A program made the translations under genes and the position numbers. A DNA stretch of 64,000 bases from Candidatus Poseidoniaceae archaeon (GTDB lineage Archaea > Thermoplasmatota > Poseidoniia > Poseidoniales > Poseidoniaceae). How positions within the stretch are numbered: the first letter of the stretch is position 1; each line of letters starts with the position of its first letter. The notes under the pieces are model-generated. The model made no database searches. It saw only the letters and a list, made by a program, of their open reading frames with translations, and was not told where the DNA came from. Shown piece after piece: positions 39,320 through 49,290 of the stretch. The stretch is taken from contig JAOMOG010000003.1 of assembly GCA_028353405.1 (NCBI GenBank), positions 31,368-95,367 of the forward strand, given 5' to 3'.

Positions 39320-40315
39320 GTGATTTCCATGTTAGAAGGAAAGAAAGTTCTCGTCACTGGGGGGGCTGGTTTTCTTGGTTGCGATCTTGTTGGAAAGTTA
39401 ATTGAAAAGGGTGCTTTAGTCATTGTTCTTGACAATTTGTTTAGAGGCAAGATGACTAATTTACAGGAATATTTGGACAATCCTAATTTAACTTTCATAG
39501 AAGGAGATGTATGTCTTGAATCTGATTTATTAAAATGTGAATCAATTCATTCTGGTTTAGATATTATTTTCCATCTCGCAGCAATCAATGGAACAAAATG
39601 GTTTCATGAAAAAGCCAGAGATGTTATTGAAAATAACATCGTTGGCACTCTAAGGACTTTGGAATCGGCCCAGAGATGTAATGCAAGATATGTATTGGCA
39701 AGTTCGCCTGAAGCATTTGGAGAATCAAAACAGCAACCTCTTAGTGATGGTAATCCGATGGTATTTTCAAATCCAGCCATGCATCAAAGGCATTCTTATG
39801 GAGCAAGTAAATATCTTGATGAAGTTGCTACACAACATGCGATTCGAGACGGCTTAGATGCAAGAATCGTTAGACCATTCAATGCTTATGGGCCAAAACT
39901 ATTGGGCGATGAGTATGGCCAAGTTGTGGCGATATTCTTCCAATCGATTCTAGAAAACGAAGCAATTACTTTGCATGGCGATGGTAGCCAAACACGTTCA
40001 TTTACTTGGATTGATGATGTCACTGATGGATTCATAAAAGCTGCAAGCGATAAAGCGCAAAGCGGTGATGTATTCAATATTGGTAGTCAGCAAGAAGTTA
40101 GCATCGCTCAATTACAAAAGATGATATTTTCAATCGTATCGGAAGATGTCAACTGGTTTGGTGGACTTCCGATGGTGATAATGGGTGAGGGCTATCATGG
40201 TGATAGTGCAAGGCGACTTCCGGATATTAGCAATAATATCAAAATAGACTGGGAGGCAAAGGTATCTTTGAATCAAGGTTTACAACAGATGTGGGATTCA
40301 ATAAGAAGCAATTGA
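39320..40315 (+). CDS. NAD-dependent nucleotide-sugar epimerase/dehydratase
   Basis: KVLVTGGAGFLGCDLVGKLI; HSYGASKYLDEV; VRPFNAYGPKLLGDEYGQVV. ORF opens at 39320; ATG at 39330 (MLEGKKVLVTGG) is the likelier start. Confidence 0.9.
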   Translation: MISMLEGKKVLVTGGAGFLGCDLVGKLIEKGALVIVLDNLFRGKMTNLQEYLDNPNLTFIEGDVCLESDLLKCESIHSGLDIIFHLAAINGTKWFHEKARDVIENNIVGTLRTLESAQRCNARYVLASSPEAFGESKQQPLSDGNPMVFSNPAMHQRHSYGASKYLDEVATQHAIRDGLDARIVRPFNAYGPKLLGDEYGQVVAIFFQSILENEAITLHGDGSQTRSFTWIDDVTDGFIKAASDKAQSGDVFNIGSQQEVSIAQLQKMIFSIVSEDVNWFGGLPMVIMGEGYHGDSARRLPDISNNIKIDWEAKVSLNQGLQQMWDSIRSN

Positions 40316-40320
40316 GCAGT

Positions 40321-41127
40321 TCAATTGTAATGCTTGTCCACTTTCATAGACCAACTATCTGGCGACTCAGTCAATCTGTCCATACCATGTTGGCATAATA
40401 CTCTAAGTCCATTGATAGGTAATTCTTCATCGCTGACAAATAGTTTTTCAACTCGTAAGATAACTAATTTAGCAACAGCTTGAGGCAAATCTCTTTCCTC
40501 TATAAGAGATACTTGAATTGCAGCAACTGCTTGTCCAATAAGCATTTTATTGTCGCCAACATTAGTGAAATCGCAAAGATCCCACTCACTCTTATCTGCG
40601 GGTAACTGTGTACCGCTGAGATCAACATTTTCAGCAGATTTCTGTGAGGCTGGAAGCAGATGAAGGATTGCTTTACCATTTATTCTTAAATTTACCAAGG
40701 TATCTCTGGGCCGGCCATCTCTTGATTGTGACAAGGATGCTACTAGCAATGGCGGAGTATTGGAAACAAGCATTACAGAAGATAGAGGGGCTAGGTTACC
40801 CATCCCCTCTGCGTTTTCACTCGCAGCTACGACAAGAGGGCGAGGTGATAACAAGCCACTAAGCCAGGTCGCTCTTTGGGAATGTTCCAAATCATCAATA
40901 CTAATTTGATGGCAATTATCTAACAAATTAGTAGGTTCGTCTTCATCAAACCAATCATCCAATTTACCAGAATTAACTTCCTCTAAAGAATATGCAGTGA
41001 AATCCCTATAAGACTGCCAAGCAGCAATTTCTTCATTGTCGCCACGTGCCTTTTTTCTTGTAATTGACTTTTCTGAATAGGTGATGCAACGACTAAGGAA
41101 ATCTGCTACGATTGCTTTCTTATCCAT
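40321..41127 (-). CDS. Flavin reductase-like (DIM6/NTAB) flavoprotein
   Basis: GNLAPLSSVMLVSNTPPLLVASLSQSRDGRPRDTLVNLRINGKAILHLLP. ATG 41127 preceded by AAGAGGTGAG SD, preferred over the 41148 opening. Confidence 0.78.
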   Translation of the reverse strand: MDKKAIVADFLSRCITYSEKSITRKKARGDNEEIAAWQSYRDFTAYSLEEVNSGKLDDWFDEDEPTNLLDNCHQISIDDLEHSQRATWLSGLLSPRPLVVAASENAEGMGNLAPLSSVMLVSNTPPLLVASLSQSRDGRPRDTLVNLRINGKAILHLLPASQKSAENVDLSGTQLPADKSEWDLCDFTNVGDNKMLIGQAVAAIQVSLIEERDLPQAVAKLVILRVEKLFVSDEELPINGLRVLCQHGMDRLTESPDSWSMKVDKHYN

Positions 41128-41131
41128 TATC

Positions 41132-41638
41132 TCACCTCTTGGCATCATATTGTTGGCGGGTCATTAGGAATCTTGCTGGATTACCAGCCCACACTTCTCC
41201 TACGGGGATGTCATGTGTCAATGTTGCTCCTGCCGCTAGTACCGAATCATCGCCCAACGACACACCTGCCACGATGTTAGAGCCGCCTCCTATTACAACG
41301 CGATTACCGATTTCAACAATTTGCCACAGGCTTGAATCACCGGAAGGTGGATACTTGTCATTCATTATGGTGGCGTTTGGGCCGATGAACACATCATTCC
41401 CGACACGCGTCTTATTCGCAATATATGCTCCACCTTGGATTTTACAATTATCGCCAATGATTACACTCGCTCCAATGTGGGCGAGAGATCCAATATTACC
41501 TGCGTTACCAATTTTGCAACTGTCACCAATGTGGCATGGCCACCATGCAATGCTACCTCCGGAAAGAGTGACTTTTTGATTGCGAAGTTGATTGAGTTCT
41601 AGCCCAATATCTCCACCGTTGGCGCTCACAGATTTCAC
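41132..41638 (-). CDS. Left-handed beta-helix hexapeptide acyltransferase
   Basis: Hexapeptide repeats (CKIGNAGNIGSLAHIGASVIIGDNCKIQGGAYIANKTRVGNDVFIGPNATI), GEVWAGNPARFL. Confidence 0.9.
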   Translation of the reverse strand: MKSVSANGGDIGLELNQLRNQKVTLSGGSIAWWPCHIGDSCKIGNAGNIGSLAHIGASVIIGDNCKIQGGAYIANKTRVGNDVFIGPNATIMNDKYPPSGDSSLWQIVEIGNRVVIGGGSNIVAGVSLGDDSVLAAGATLTHDIPVGEVWAGNPARFLMTRQQYDAKR

Positions 41639-42120
41639 TCCGTAATACCCAGTTCTCGAATTAACATTTCAACGTGATTTTTTGCCTTAACATTATATCT
41701 TGCAAATATCAAATCACCTTGTGGATTTATGACAAAGGTTGAACGGGCACAACCCATGTATTCTTTGCCATAATTCATCTTCGTACGCCAAGTTCCATAT
41801 GCATTATGAAGCGTTTTATCTTCATCCAATAATAGGGGGAAATTTAGTTGTTGTTTGCTGATGAAATTTTGATGTGATTCTGCTGAATCTACGCTGACTC
41901 CTAATACCAAATATTGGTTGTTATTCAACCTCCCCATCTGGTCTCTGAAGTCACAAGCTTGTACTGTGCACCCAGGTGTGGAATCGCGTGGGTAAAAGTA
42001 CAAAATTACTGTCTTTCCAGAGGCGTTAATCGCTTCTAAATCATGCATATTTCCATCACTGTCTGTCATACAAAAAGTGGGTGCTTTTTGGCCGTTTTCT
42101 AGGTTCACCGTATCGCTCAT
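41635..42120 (-). CDS. bcp: Peroxiredoxin (Bcp/AhpC-TSA family)
   Basis: YFYPRDSTPGCTVQACDFRD; RSTFVINPQGDLIFARYNVKAKNH; 4-bp ATGA overlap with the downstream gene. Confidence 0.92.
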   Translation of the reverse strand: MSDTVNLENGQKAPTFCMTDSDGNMHDLEAINASGKTVILYFYPRDSTPGCTVQACDFRDQMGRLNNNQYLVLGVSVDSAESHQNFISKQQLNFPLLLDEDKTLHNAYGTWRTKMNYGKEYMGCARSTFVINPQGDLIFARYNVKAKNHVEMLIRELGITE

Positions 42121-42311
42121 TGTTTACGAGGGGCGGAATCTAGCACATCAATGGTTGCTTTGTGCCGTATTGCATCTATTTGAGAGGTAATACTCTTGCG
42201 ATTCTATCTCTGTATGTCATTTATGCATTATTCATAATATGTGCTACGATTTGCATAGGTAAAAGGGTGTCAAGCGATTCTTTCAATAACTGCCGGTATC
42301 AAGATGTAAGC

Positions 42312-42743
42312 ATGGTGACGACACGCATGACCGGCAGAAGCCGTCGTTACTTCAAAAAAATACAGAGGTCAAACACTCGTTATGAGTTGCAAGAACTGTC
42401 CAGTTCCATCCAATCAGATTTGGATAAAAGAAATATCACTTATGATGCAGCATTAAATTTGGGTAACCTCATCCAAAACAGGGCTGATCAATTACCCGGA
42501 GATGCCATAGTTTACTCCATCTCCGATAGGGATGCATATCGCAGAACTTTAGAACTCTATCTTAGAGATTCTTTGCTGACGAAAACCGAGCAATTATTGC
42601 TTTGGGAAGAGAGGCGTAGATTAGGAATTAGCGACGAGGATCATGAACGTTTATTAGTTCAGTTAGTAGCTCAATGGAAACGTCAAGGAAAGAATGTTAC
42701 AATCGACCAATTCCGTAAGCCTGGTGGTGAGTCACATGCGTGA
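42312..42743 (+). CDS. Small basic helical protein of unknown function, first gene of the archaellum-linked trio
   Basis: ATG 42312 (MVTTRMTGRSRRYFKKIQ...); ORF open from GTG 42162. Stop overlaps the next ATG (ATGCGTGA, 42736-42743). Confidence 0.65.
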   Translation: MVTTRMTGRSRRYFKKIQRSNTRYELQELSSSIQSDLDKRNITYDAALNLGNLIQNRADQLPGDAIVYSISDRDAYRRTLELYLRDSLLTKTEQLLLWEERRRLGISDEDHERLLVQLVAQWKRQGKNVTIDQFRKPGGESHA

Positions 42744-45700
42744 TTCAAGCACCAATATTAGTACCCTCTTGGCAGGGTTAATTCTACTGGTATTATTGAC
42801 TCCAAATATCGCCCCATTTACAAGTGCTAGTGATGGTGCAAGGGCTAACCCGGATTTCTCCGTGCAATCGATTACACTCGATGGCGCAGGTTCTGTTTGG
42901 GACGGAGTGGATTTAGTCCTTGAACAAGAAGAACATATTGTTAGAATAGTTGTAGCTAATACTGGCTCGGCTGCCGGACAGGTCATACTTAGTCTCGTAC
43001 ACCGAGGCTCGCCAACCGCCGGTGAAACCACAATTACAAGTGTTAATTTAGGAACGATGTCTGCTTCATCAACCAGCAATCCAATCTTAATCTCTTGGAA
43101 TGCTACTACGGGCGATTCACAGACTTTATTTGCTAGGGTAGCTCCTTCTTCTGCTACAATAGATACCAATAGTGCAAATAATGAACAAAGATTAGATTTC
43201 AATGTCAGGGTATTCCATTCTGGCGCAGTTACTGGGGAAACTATTCCAGTACCTACTGGTGGGCAGAGTACTGCTAGATTGACCAATGCAGTTCATCCAG
43301 TGACAGCAACCGTTCTCAATCAAGGAGTAATGGCAATGTCTGCGGCCATGGAACTTTCATTCTTTGAAATAAGCAACCCCGCTAACACCTTTACACTGTG
43401 GTCTAATACGGTGACTCTAGAACCAGGTTCTCTTTTGAATCCTGCAATTGCTAGCGTACTAAACACCAATCTCGATGCGACTTCAATAACAGGTATCTGG
43501 AATTTAACGGCGACAGTCCATTTCAATGGGACGGCATATACAGATCCACAAATCATCAGTGAAGTGGATGTAGAATTTTCAAACTTTGTTGCCGAATTAA
43601 CGACTCCTTCTGATAGAACTACAGAACCTGGAATGCAGACTACATTAACCTACATTGTCAAGAATACTGATACGTCATCAGACTCGTTTGTTGTCAGTAT
43701 TAGTGATGTACTAGGTTGGGCAGATAAGACACGAGATGGTGCGTCAACCCCTGTAATCTCTCCAAATGGAACTCATATTGAAGAAATAGTAGTAACAGTA
43801 CCAATAGGTGCATCAAGAGCATTGGTAGAAAGTATCACCCTGACTCTAACATCTGTTTCAGCGAGTTATACTCTTACAGGTATGGCTCGTGTAATGTCTG
43901 GTGAACATTTTTCTGCATCGGTGTCGATGCCAGCAGGAGTCACCTTGGTAACTCCGGGACAAGAAGTTGAATTGTCTGTCCAAATTACGAATGATGGTAA
44001 TGTTCCAGCGACTTTCAATCTAAATTCTGGATTAGGCGTTTTGGCAAATAATTGGACTTTATCTTTGTCATCCACTTCAACAACGGTGGTCAATGATGGT
44101 TCTACCGTCACAGTAGTACTTACAGTCGTAGTACCACCGATACAACTCCCTCTTGATGCAAGCGAGTATAATCGCGCTGGTGATTCAATTAACGTATGGG
44201 TGCAGGCTCAAGCAACAGGCGGTGGACTGCCTGCAATTGGTTTTTCAGCAGTTGAAGTTAAGCCAATAATTGTGGTAGATCCTGGTTTGCCAACAGAGCA
44301 TATTGAATTAACAGTTCAGGATGTCATCGATGCCAAGAATGGAATGGGCTTTGACGAAATACTAGGGCTCAATGTTGAAGTTCGGCATAATTTAGTCTCA
44401 GATATTTCAGAAACCTTGGATGTAACTATCAATGCCTCTGAACAATTCTTTACTGCAGACAATACTGGTGGGTTTGAAGAAGCGGAAAGATGGAACTCCT
44501 CAGTAACCCCTACCACTCTAACAGGATTAATACCTGGAGAGATAAGATTAGCAGCATTGGGAATTCAAGGCCCTGCTAGCAATGAGTATCCTCTTGCAGG
44601 AACTATTAGGATACCAGTGACTGCATACCCTTCCTTAGGATTAGTACATTCAGGTTCAGGAATCGAAGCAGTAAATGTGACGAGAAATCTTACCATTACT
44701 ATACCACGAGTGTTGGGTGGTGAAATAATAGAGCAAGGTCCACTCAATGCAACAGTTGGAATTAAAACAGACTTTGGCCTGAATCTCTCAAACATTGGTA
44801 ATGATTTGACATCATATCGCCTAACTATAGTTGATGACTTACCAGATAATTGGATTGCAACCCTTAACACCACTACTCCCACCTCTAATACGATTGATAA
44901 TTTATCAGCAGATGTCTCAGATTGGTCTTTGACTTCTGGAGTTATCGGTGACATCCATCTGCAAGAATTCACACTTTCGGTAACTACCGATCCCCAAGCT
45001 TCCGCTGACATATCACAGCCACTATCAATAATAATAGAAGAGAGAGATACCGGATTTTATATTGATACACATACGATCAACATTAGTGTTAACGAAGTGA
45101 TCAATGCATCACTCTCACCAACCAATCAATCAGTAGATCTGAGTGCATATGAGACTCAACTGACAAGAGTAATAATCAATAACACTGGTAACGCTCCAAC
45201 AAATTTCAACCTATGGCTGGATGATTCTAATTCAGCAGATGTTGATTTCACACTTGAGAGTCCAGACAATCTTCTAATCGCGGATGGATATGAAAGTTCG
45301 GTAAAGATTAGAATTAATCCAAGTGAAGATGCTAGTTTTGACGAATTATATATGGCCACACTTTGGGTATCAACCGATTCTGGTCTGAATCTGTCCGCCA
45401 ATATAGTGGCAAATATTAGTGAAGAACACTTACTTGAAATCGATGCACCTTCACAAATTGCAGTAGTTCCAGGAACAAATCAAGATGTCGCATTCAATTT
45501 GACTAACATAGGTAATTTAGTAGAAACTGTAACTGTGACTATCGGTGTTGAAGGTAATTGGACAGTCACTCCACCCACTCAGCAATTTACTTTGCCAATA
45601 GATGCGGTTGTTGATGGCACAGTCATTGTAGAAGTCCCTTCTCTTGGTGGTTCAGATGATCTTCTAAATGGTGCAGTGCACAATATGACTATTACCGTAA

Positions 45701-47631
45701 CCGATTCAGTTACGGAGGCAACACTGGGTGTTCGCTCCGTTGAATTAGTGGTCGGTGCATTATTCCTCGTTGAAGCAGATAATTGGCCGGATGAGATGTT
45801 GTATCACCGTCAATGGGAAAGGACTTGGAATGTGATTCTAACCAATACTGGAAATGATGATGTTACAGTTTCAATCGATTACGACATATTACTGCCTGGA
45901 TTGACTATTAATAGTGATGCTTGGGAATTGAGTGAGGGTGCAGTAACTACGCTGACATTACCGCGTCAATCAGCAATACCGTACTCGTTTAGCGTATCAG
46001 GTACTGAGTTTGAACCGGATTTGACATTAGCAGCAGACTTGGTTGTAATACTCACTCCTCTTGATGAAACAATCGAAGGTACAGCGGAATTACGAACTAC
46101 TTTGAAGATGTCACGATTCTTTGAAGCAACACCGATTGAACTTCGTCCACCAGCGGATGATGGACCAATGGAAGTTGACTTAGTATATTCACACATACCT
46201 TCTGTCAATTCATCAATAGTGGCTTATGAATTGGAAATGTGTTCAGCAGTCAGATTAATTGAAGTTGCCAATTTAGACTTAAATCCGGATGACTATGTCT
46301 GGAATTTCACTGTTTATGTCGATACCACAGTGCACTATCTATCTCTTAACGCAAGTTGTGCCACTGGCTCACAAGGTAACAGTTCTAGAATCTCACTCCC
46401 GCCACGAGCTGCTTGGGATACAAGTGCTCCAATTAGAATCATTGTCGACGCTCCGAACCGACCAAATATTTTGCCAGGTGATGGATATGATCTAACATTT
46501 AGGTTGTACCATCCAGATGAGAATGTTGGCTATACCATCTTCACTGAAGAAACATTTACATTTGCCTTGGATGTATTTTCAGACCCAGAAATTGGAGATA
46601 TAGAAATCGTTGAAGGTAAACTTATTGAAGGAACTGAAGCGATAATATCCGTTGATGTAAAGAATGGTGGAACAGCGCTTGCTCTTGGAGTCAGAGTAGA
46701 TTTAGTATGTGATAATCTAAACATTCTTGAATCACCACCAGAGATTTTCCTATTAGGTCCTAATAGTGAAGAAACTCTAACCTTTAGAGTTGAATCAATT
46801 AATTTGGACTGGTGGGCACAATCATTGCCAGTAGAATGTACTGCAAGTCTTAATGGCACATTAATGCACAAAAACATCGTTGCTAATGATGTAGGTACAT
46901 ATGAAGGAAATGTTGAATCATTCAGTTGGGGGCTTTCCATTAGTTTCATTGCAACAGTAGTTCTAATGATAATTTCACTATTCCTAATCAATCTATCATC
47001 AAAGAATGAAAAGATGCGATTAGTAGCGGTTTACACTGGTGTGGCTGCATTAGGATTCGCATTCCATATTGGGCAAGCCTTCTCATTAACATGGTGGGGG
47101 CCTGCTATTCTTGCACTAACCGCCTTGTGGGTTTGGAGGATGACGTGGTCATGTAGTGAAGAATTCCGCCTTATCCATGAGGATTACCAGCGTGCTAGAA
47201 GAGGTGTTTCAACTATGTATGCTGATCACTTTGAGGCTCTTGCAGATGGCCGAAGACAACTTTCACTGATTTTGGCATTACCGATATTCGGTATGATGGG
47301 AATTGTACTGGGTGTTCCTCCTCAAATGGCCTCAGATCGTACTAACCTGGTCTCATTAGTAGTGTATATGGCTGTAATAATGATCGGCGTTTGGATTCTC
47401 TTATCAAAGTCAGACAAGATGTATGGAAATCTATTCGGTCGCCTAACAGATGTAGAAGTAAAGGCAACAAGAATCGAAAGAGATTTGGGAGACCCTGCTC
47501 GCCTTCTTAATGAATTAGCAGATGAGGGATTAGATTTAACCGCCATCTTTGAAGGAGTTTCAACAACGACATCAGTTTCCGATATAATTCCTGACAACAA
47601 CAACGAAGAGGGGGTGAACGACGATGTCTGA
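42736..47631 (+). CDS. Giant cell-surface membrane protein with repeated CARDB/NEW3-like beta domains and C-terminal TM cluster
   Basis: 1632 aa from ATG 42736; signal MRDSSTNISTLLAGLILLVLLTP; recurring segments such as IVVANTGSAAGQVIL, YIVKNTDTSSDSFVV, VQITNDGNVPATFNL, NLSNIGNDLTSYRL, VIINNTGNAPTNFNL, NLTNIGNLVETVTV, ILTNTGNDDVTVSI; about five C-terminal TM helices and acidic tail. Confidence 0.85.
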   Translation: MRDSSTNISTLLAGLILLVLLTPNIAPFTSASDGARANPDFSVQSITLDGAGSVWDGVDLVLEQEEHIVRIVVANTGSAAGQVILSLVHRGSPTAGETTITSVNLGTMSASSTSNPILISWNATTGDSQTLFARVAPSSATIDTNSANNEQRLDFNVRVFHSGAVTGETIPVPTGGQSTARLTNAVHPVTATVLNQGVMAMSAAMELSFFEISNPANTFTLWSNTVTLEPGSLLNPAIASVLNTNLDATSITGIWNLTATVHFNGTAYTDPQIISEVDVEFSNFVAELTTPSDRTTEPGMQTTLTYIVKNTDTSSDSFVVSISDVLGWADKTRDGASTPVISPNGTHIEEIVVTVPIGASRALVESITLTLTSVSASYTLTGMARVMSGEHFSASVSMPAGVTLVTPGQEVELSVQITNDGNVPATFNLNSGLGVLANNWTLSLSSTSTTVVNDGSTVTVVLTVVVPPIQLPLDASEYNRAGDSINVWVQAQATGGGLPAIGFSAVEVKPIIVVDPGLPTEHIELTVQDVIDAKNGMGFDEILGLNVEVRHNLVSDISETLDVTINASEQFFTADNTGGFEEAERWNSSVTPTTLTGLIPGEIRLAALGIQGPASNEYPLAGTIRIPVTAYPSLGLVHSGSGIEAVNVTRNLTITIPRVLGGEIIEQGPLNATVGIKTDFGLNLSNIGNDLTSYRLTIVDDLPDNWIATLNTTTPTSNTIDNLSADVSDWSLTSGVIGDIHLQEFTLSVTTDPQASADISQPLSIIIEERDTGFYIDTHTINISVNEVINASLSPTNQSVDLSAYETQLTRVIINNTGNAPTNFNLWLDDSNSADVDFTLESPDNLLIADGYESSVKIRINPSEDASFDELYMATLWVSTDSGLNLSANIVANISEEHLLEIDAPSQIAVVPGTNQDVAFNLTNIGNLVETVTVTIGVEGNWTVTPPTQQFTLPIDAVVDGTVIVEVPSLGGSDDLLNGAVHNMTITVTDSVTEATLGVRSVELVVGALFLVEADNWPDEMLYHRQWERTWNVILTNTGNDDVTVSIDYDILLPGLTINSDAWELSEGAVTTLTLPRQSAIPYSFSVSGTEFEPDLTLAADLVVILTPLDETIEGTAELRTTLKMSRFFEATPIELRPPADDGPMEVDLVYSHIPSVNSSIVAYELEMCSAVRLIEVANLDLNPDDYVWNFTVYVDTTVHYLSLNASCATGSQGNSSRISLPPRAAWDTSAPIRIIVDAPNRPNILPGDGYDLTFRLYHPDENVGYTIFTEETFTFALDVFSDPEIGDIEIVEGKLIEGTEAIISVDVKNGGTALALGVRVDLVCDNLNILESPPEIFLLGPNSEETLTFRVESINLDWWAQSLPVECTASLNGTLMHKNIVANDVGTYEGNVESFSWGLSISFIATVVLMIISLFLINLSSKNEKMRLVAVYTGVAALGFAFHIGQAFSLTWWGPAILALTALWVWRMTWSCSEEFRLIHEDYQRARRGVSTMYADHFEALADGRRQLSLILALPIFGMMGIVLGVPPQMASDRTNLVSLVVYMAVIMIGVWILLSKSDKMYGNLFGRLTDVEVKATRIERDLGDPARLLNELADEGLDLTAIFEGVSTTTSVSDIIPDNNNEEGVNDDV

Positions 47632-48625
47632 TGACGAATTAGATGAACTGGAAAGTGATTTTGATGCACAAGATGTTGAACTTGGTGACGGTGATGTTGA
47701 AGAAGCTAGAAGCGTTATTGCAGCAGGTAAAGATTCAGCCGATCGTTTGATGGCCGCTTCACGAGAATTAGAATCAATTGTATATGGAGTGGTACAAGAT
47801 GAAACCAATTCATTAGCGGGAACTGAACTAGATATTTCCGATGCTAAAACTTTCCTTTCAGTACACAAATTGTACAAAGCGAGAAGAAGTGTTCGCCGAG
47901 CAGAAAAAGCGCTTGGTGAATTGGAAGAAGATGTTCTGTACTTACGCCGCAGCATTGCCATGCTACACCGACTTCTAAATGAGAAACAAGTGACAGAGGG
48001 TGAAGTTGAAAATATTCTCATTCGTCTAAGAACAGCAACAGGTGCAGCAGAAATTGGTGAAGTAGGTACTGCAGCAAGTGAAGTTGAATTCCTAGTCGAT
48101 GATTTGATTGGCGGAAACACATCAACTCTCAACCCATTCCTATTCCGCCATTTCTGGTTAGGTGTTGATACACGCTGGCCAGCAGGTGGAGATTCAGGTG
48201 TTTTGCTGGTCAGAATAATCAATGACGGCCCGATTCCAATGCCGGTAATGCGTATTTCACCTCCAGTGCCAATTGGCTGGACTGCCAATCCTAGTGTAGT
48301 GGACTTACCGATTATTTCTCCTGGTGGAAACGTTCCTCTTCGCTTCGAGATTACAGCTGCTAGAAGATATGGTGCAGATGAAATCCCACTCTCTCGTAAA
48401 CTGGCAATCTCAACTTCTTATGAGATGCGATCTGGTGAAATCACGATTACTATTAGGGCGCAAAACCGTTCAATGGAATCATTATCCGATGTAGTACTCT
48501 CGCCATGGCTTCCGCCAGGATATACAACAGATAAGGTGCCATTCGTGGCTCGCTTGACTCCAGACGAAGTTGCATTGATTAGAATGCCACTACGCATAGA
48601 TCTAGGAAACGGAGGAACTTCCTAG
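47624..48625 (+). CDS. Coiled-coil plus beta-sandwich protein of unknown function, upstream of the archaellins
   Basis: 333-aa ORF; ATGTCTGA overlap with upstream gene; N-terminal helical region (ELESIVYGVVQDETNSL...ARRSVRRAEKALGELEEDVLYLRRSIAML), C-terminal beta region (LLVRIINDGPIPMPVMRISPPVPIGW). Confidence 0.8.
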   Translation: MSDDELDELESDFDAQDVELGDGDVEEARSVIAAGKDSADRLMAASRELESIVYGVVQDETNSLAGTELDISDAKTFLSVHKLYKARRSVRRAEKALGELEEDVLYLRRSIAMLHRLLNEKQVTEGEVENILIRLRTATGAAEIGEVGTAASEVEFLVDDLIGGNTSTLNPFLFRHFWLGVDTRWPAGGDSGVLLVRIINDGPIPMPVMRISPPVPIGWTANPSVVDLPIISPGGNVPLRFEITAARRYGADEIPLSRKLAISTSYEMRSGEITITIRAQNRSMESLSDVVLSPWLPPGYTTDKVPFVARLTPDEVALIRMPLRIDLGNGGTS

Positions 48626-48710
48626 ACCATGTATCATTTTCTACCCCGTATGGGGGAGGACGAGTAATAAAAACAAAAAAATAAAAATGGAAAATAAAAA
48701 GGTGAAAGAA

Positions 48711-49280
48711 ATGAAAAAAGAAATAAACGAAAATAACGATGAGCTCGCCGCTATCGGAATTGGTGCAATGATTGTATTTATTGCATTGATTTTGGTGGCC
48801 GCGGTAGCAGCGGCTGTAATTATACAAACTGCTGAAAAATTGCAACAGAATGCCCAGGCAACAGGTGATGACACACAAGAACAGATGTCCACGAAAGTGA
48901 TACTTCTATCTACAGTTATCTCTGACATGACCGGTGGTGCTGAGATACTATTCTCAACCTTCGAGTTAGCGCCAGGTTCAGAACCGATCCAAGGTGACGA
49001 TGTAGCATATACTGTAATTTGTGACAATGCAGGTGTAGCAACATTCGCCGACGGTGAATTTGATGAAGCAACTGTCCACACAGGAGATGGCTCAACACTT
49101 GCAGCTCCAGTCATAACCTTGAATCCAGGGATTACATATGTAGTTGAACTTGATATTGGAGGTTGCGGACCAGCAGCAAACGTAGACCACATTCTCATCA
49201 TCGCAGTTGATGGTGGCGGAAACACATACGAAGAGTTACAATACGGCAGTTCACCTGCTGTAGGGGACGTAGTAGTTTGA
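48711..49280 (+). CDS. arlB1: Archaellin 1
   Basis: LAAIGIGAMIVFIALILVAAVAAAVIIQTAEKLQQNAQATGDDT archaellin N-terminal helix; start at 48711 supported by AAAGGTGA SD (ORF track opens at 48687). Confidence 0.92.
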   Translation: MKKEINENNDELAAIGIGAMIVFIALILVAAVAAAVIIQTAEKLQQNAQATGDDTQEQMSTKVILLSTVISDMTGGAEILFSTFELAPGSEPIQGDDVAYTVICDNAGVATFADGEFDEATVHTGDGSTLAAPVITLNPGITYVVELDIGGCGPAANVDHILIIAVDGGGNTYEELQYGSSPAVGDVVV

Positions 49281-49290
49281 GGTGATTATC

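Noticed and set aside
42221-42237. TTATG-N7-CATAA dyad upstream of the archaellum-linked trio
   Set aside because: Five-bp arms in an AT-rich promoter-like region; likely chance, although it may lie near the operon promoter.
47572-48288. 238-aa minus-strand ORF antisense to the 333-aa archaellum-linked gene
   Set aside because: Ser/Arg-rich low-information translation typical of shadow frames; the plus-strand gene has coupled start/stop context.
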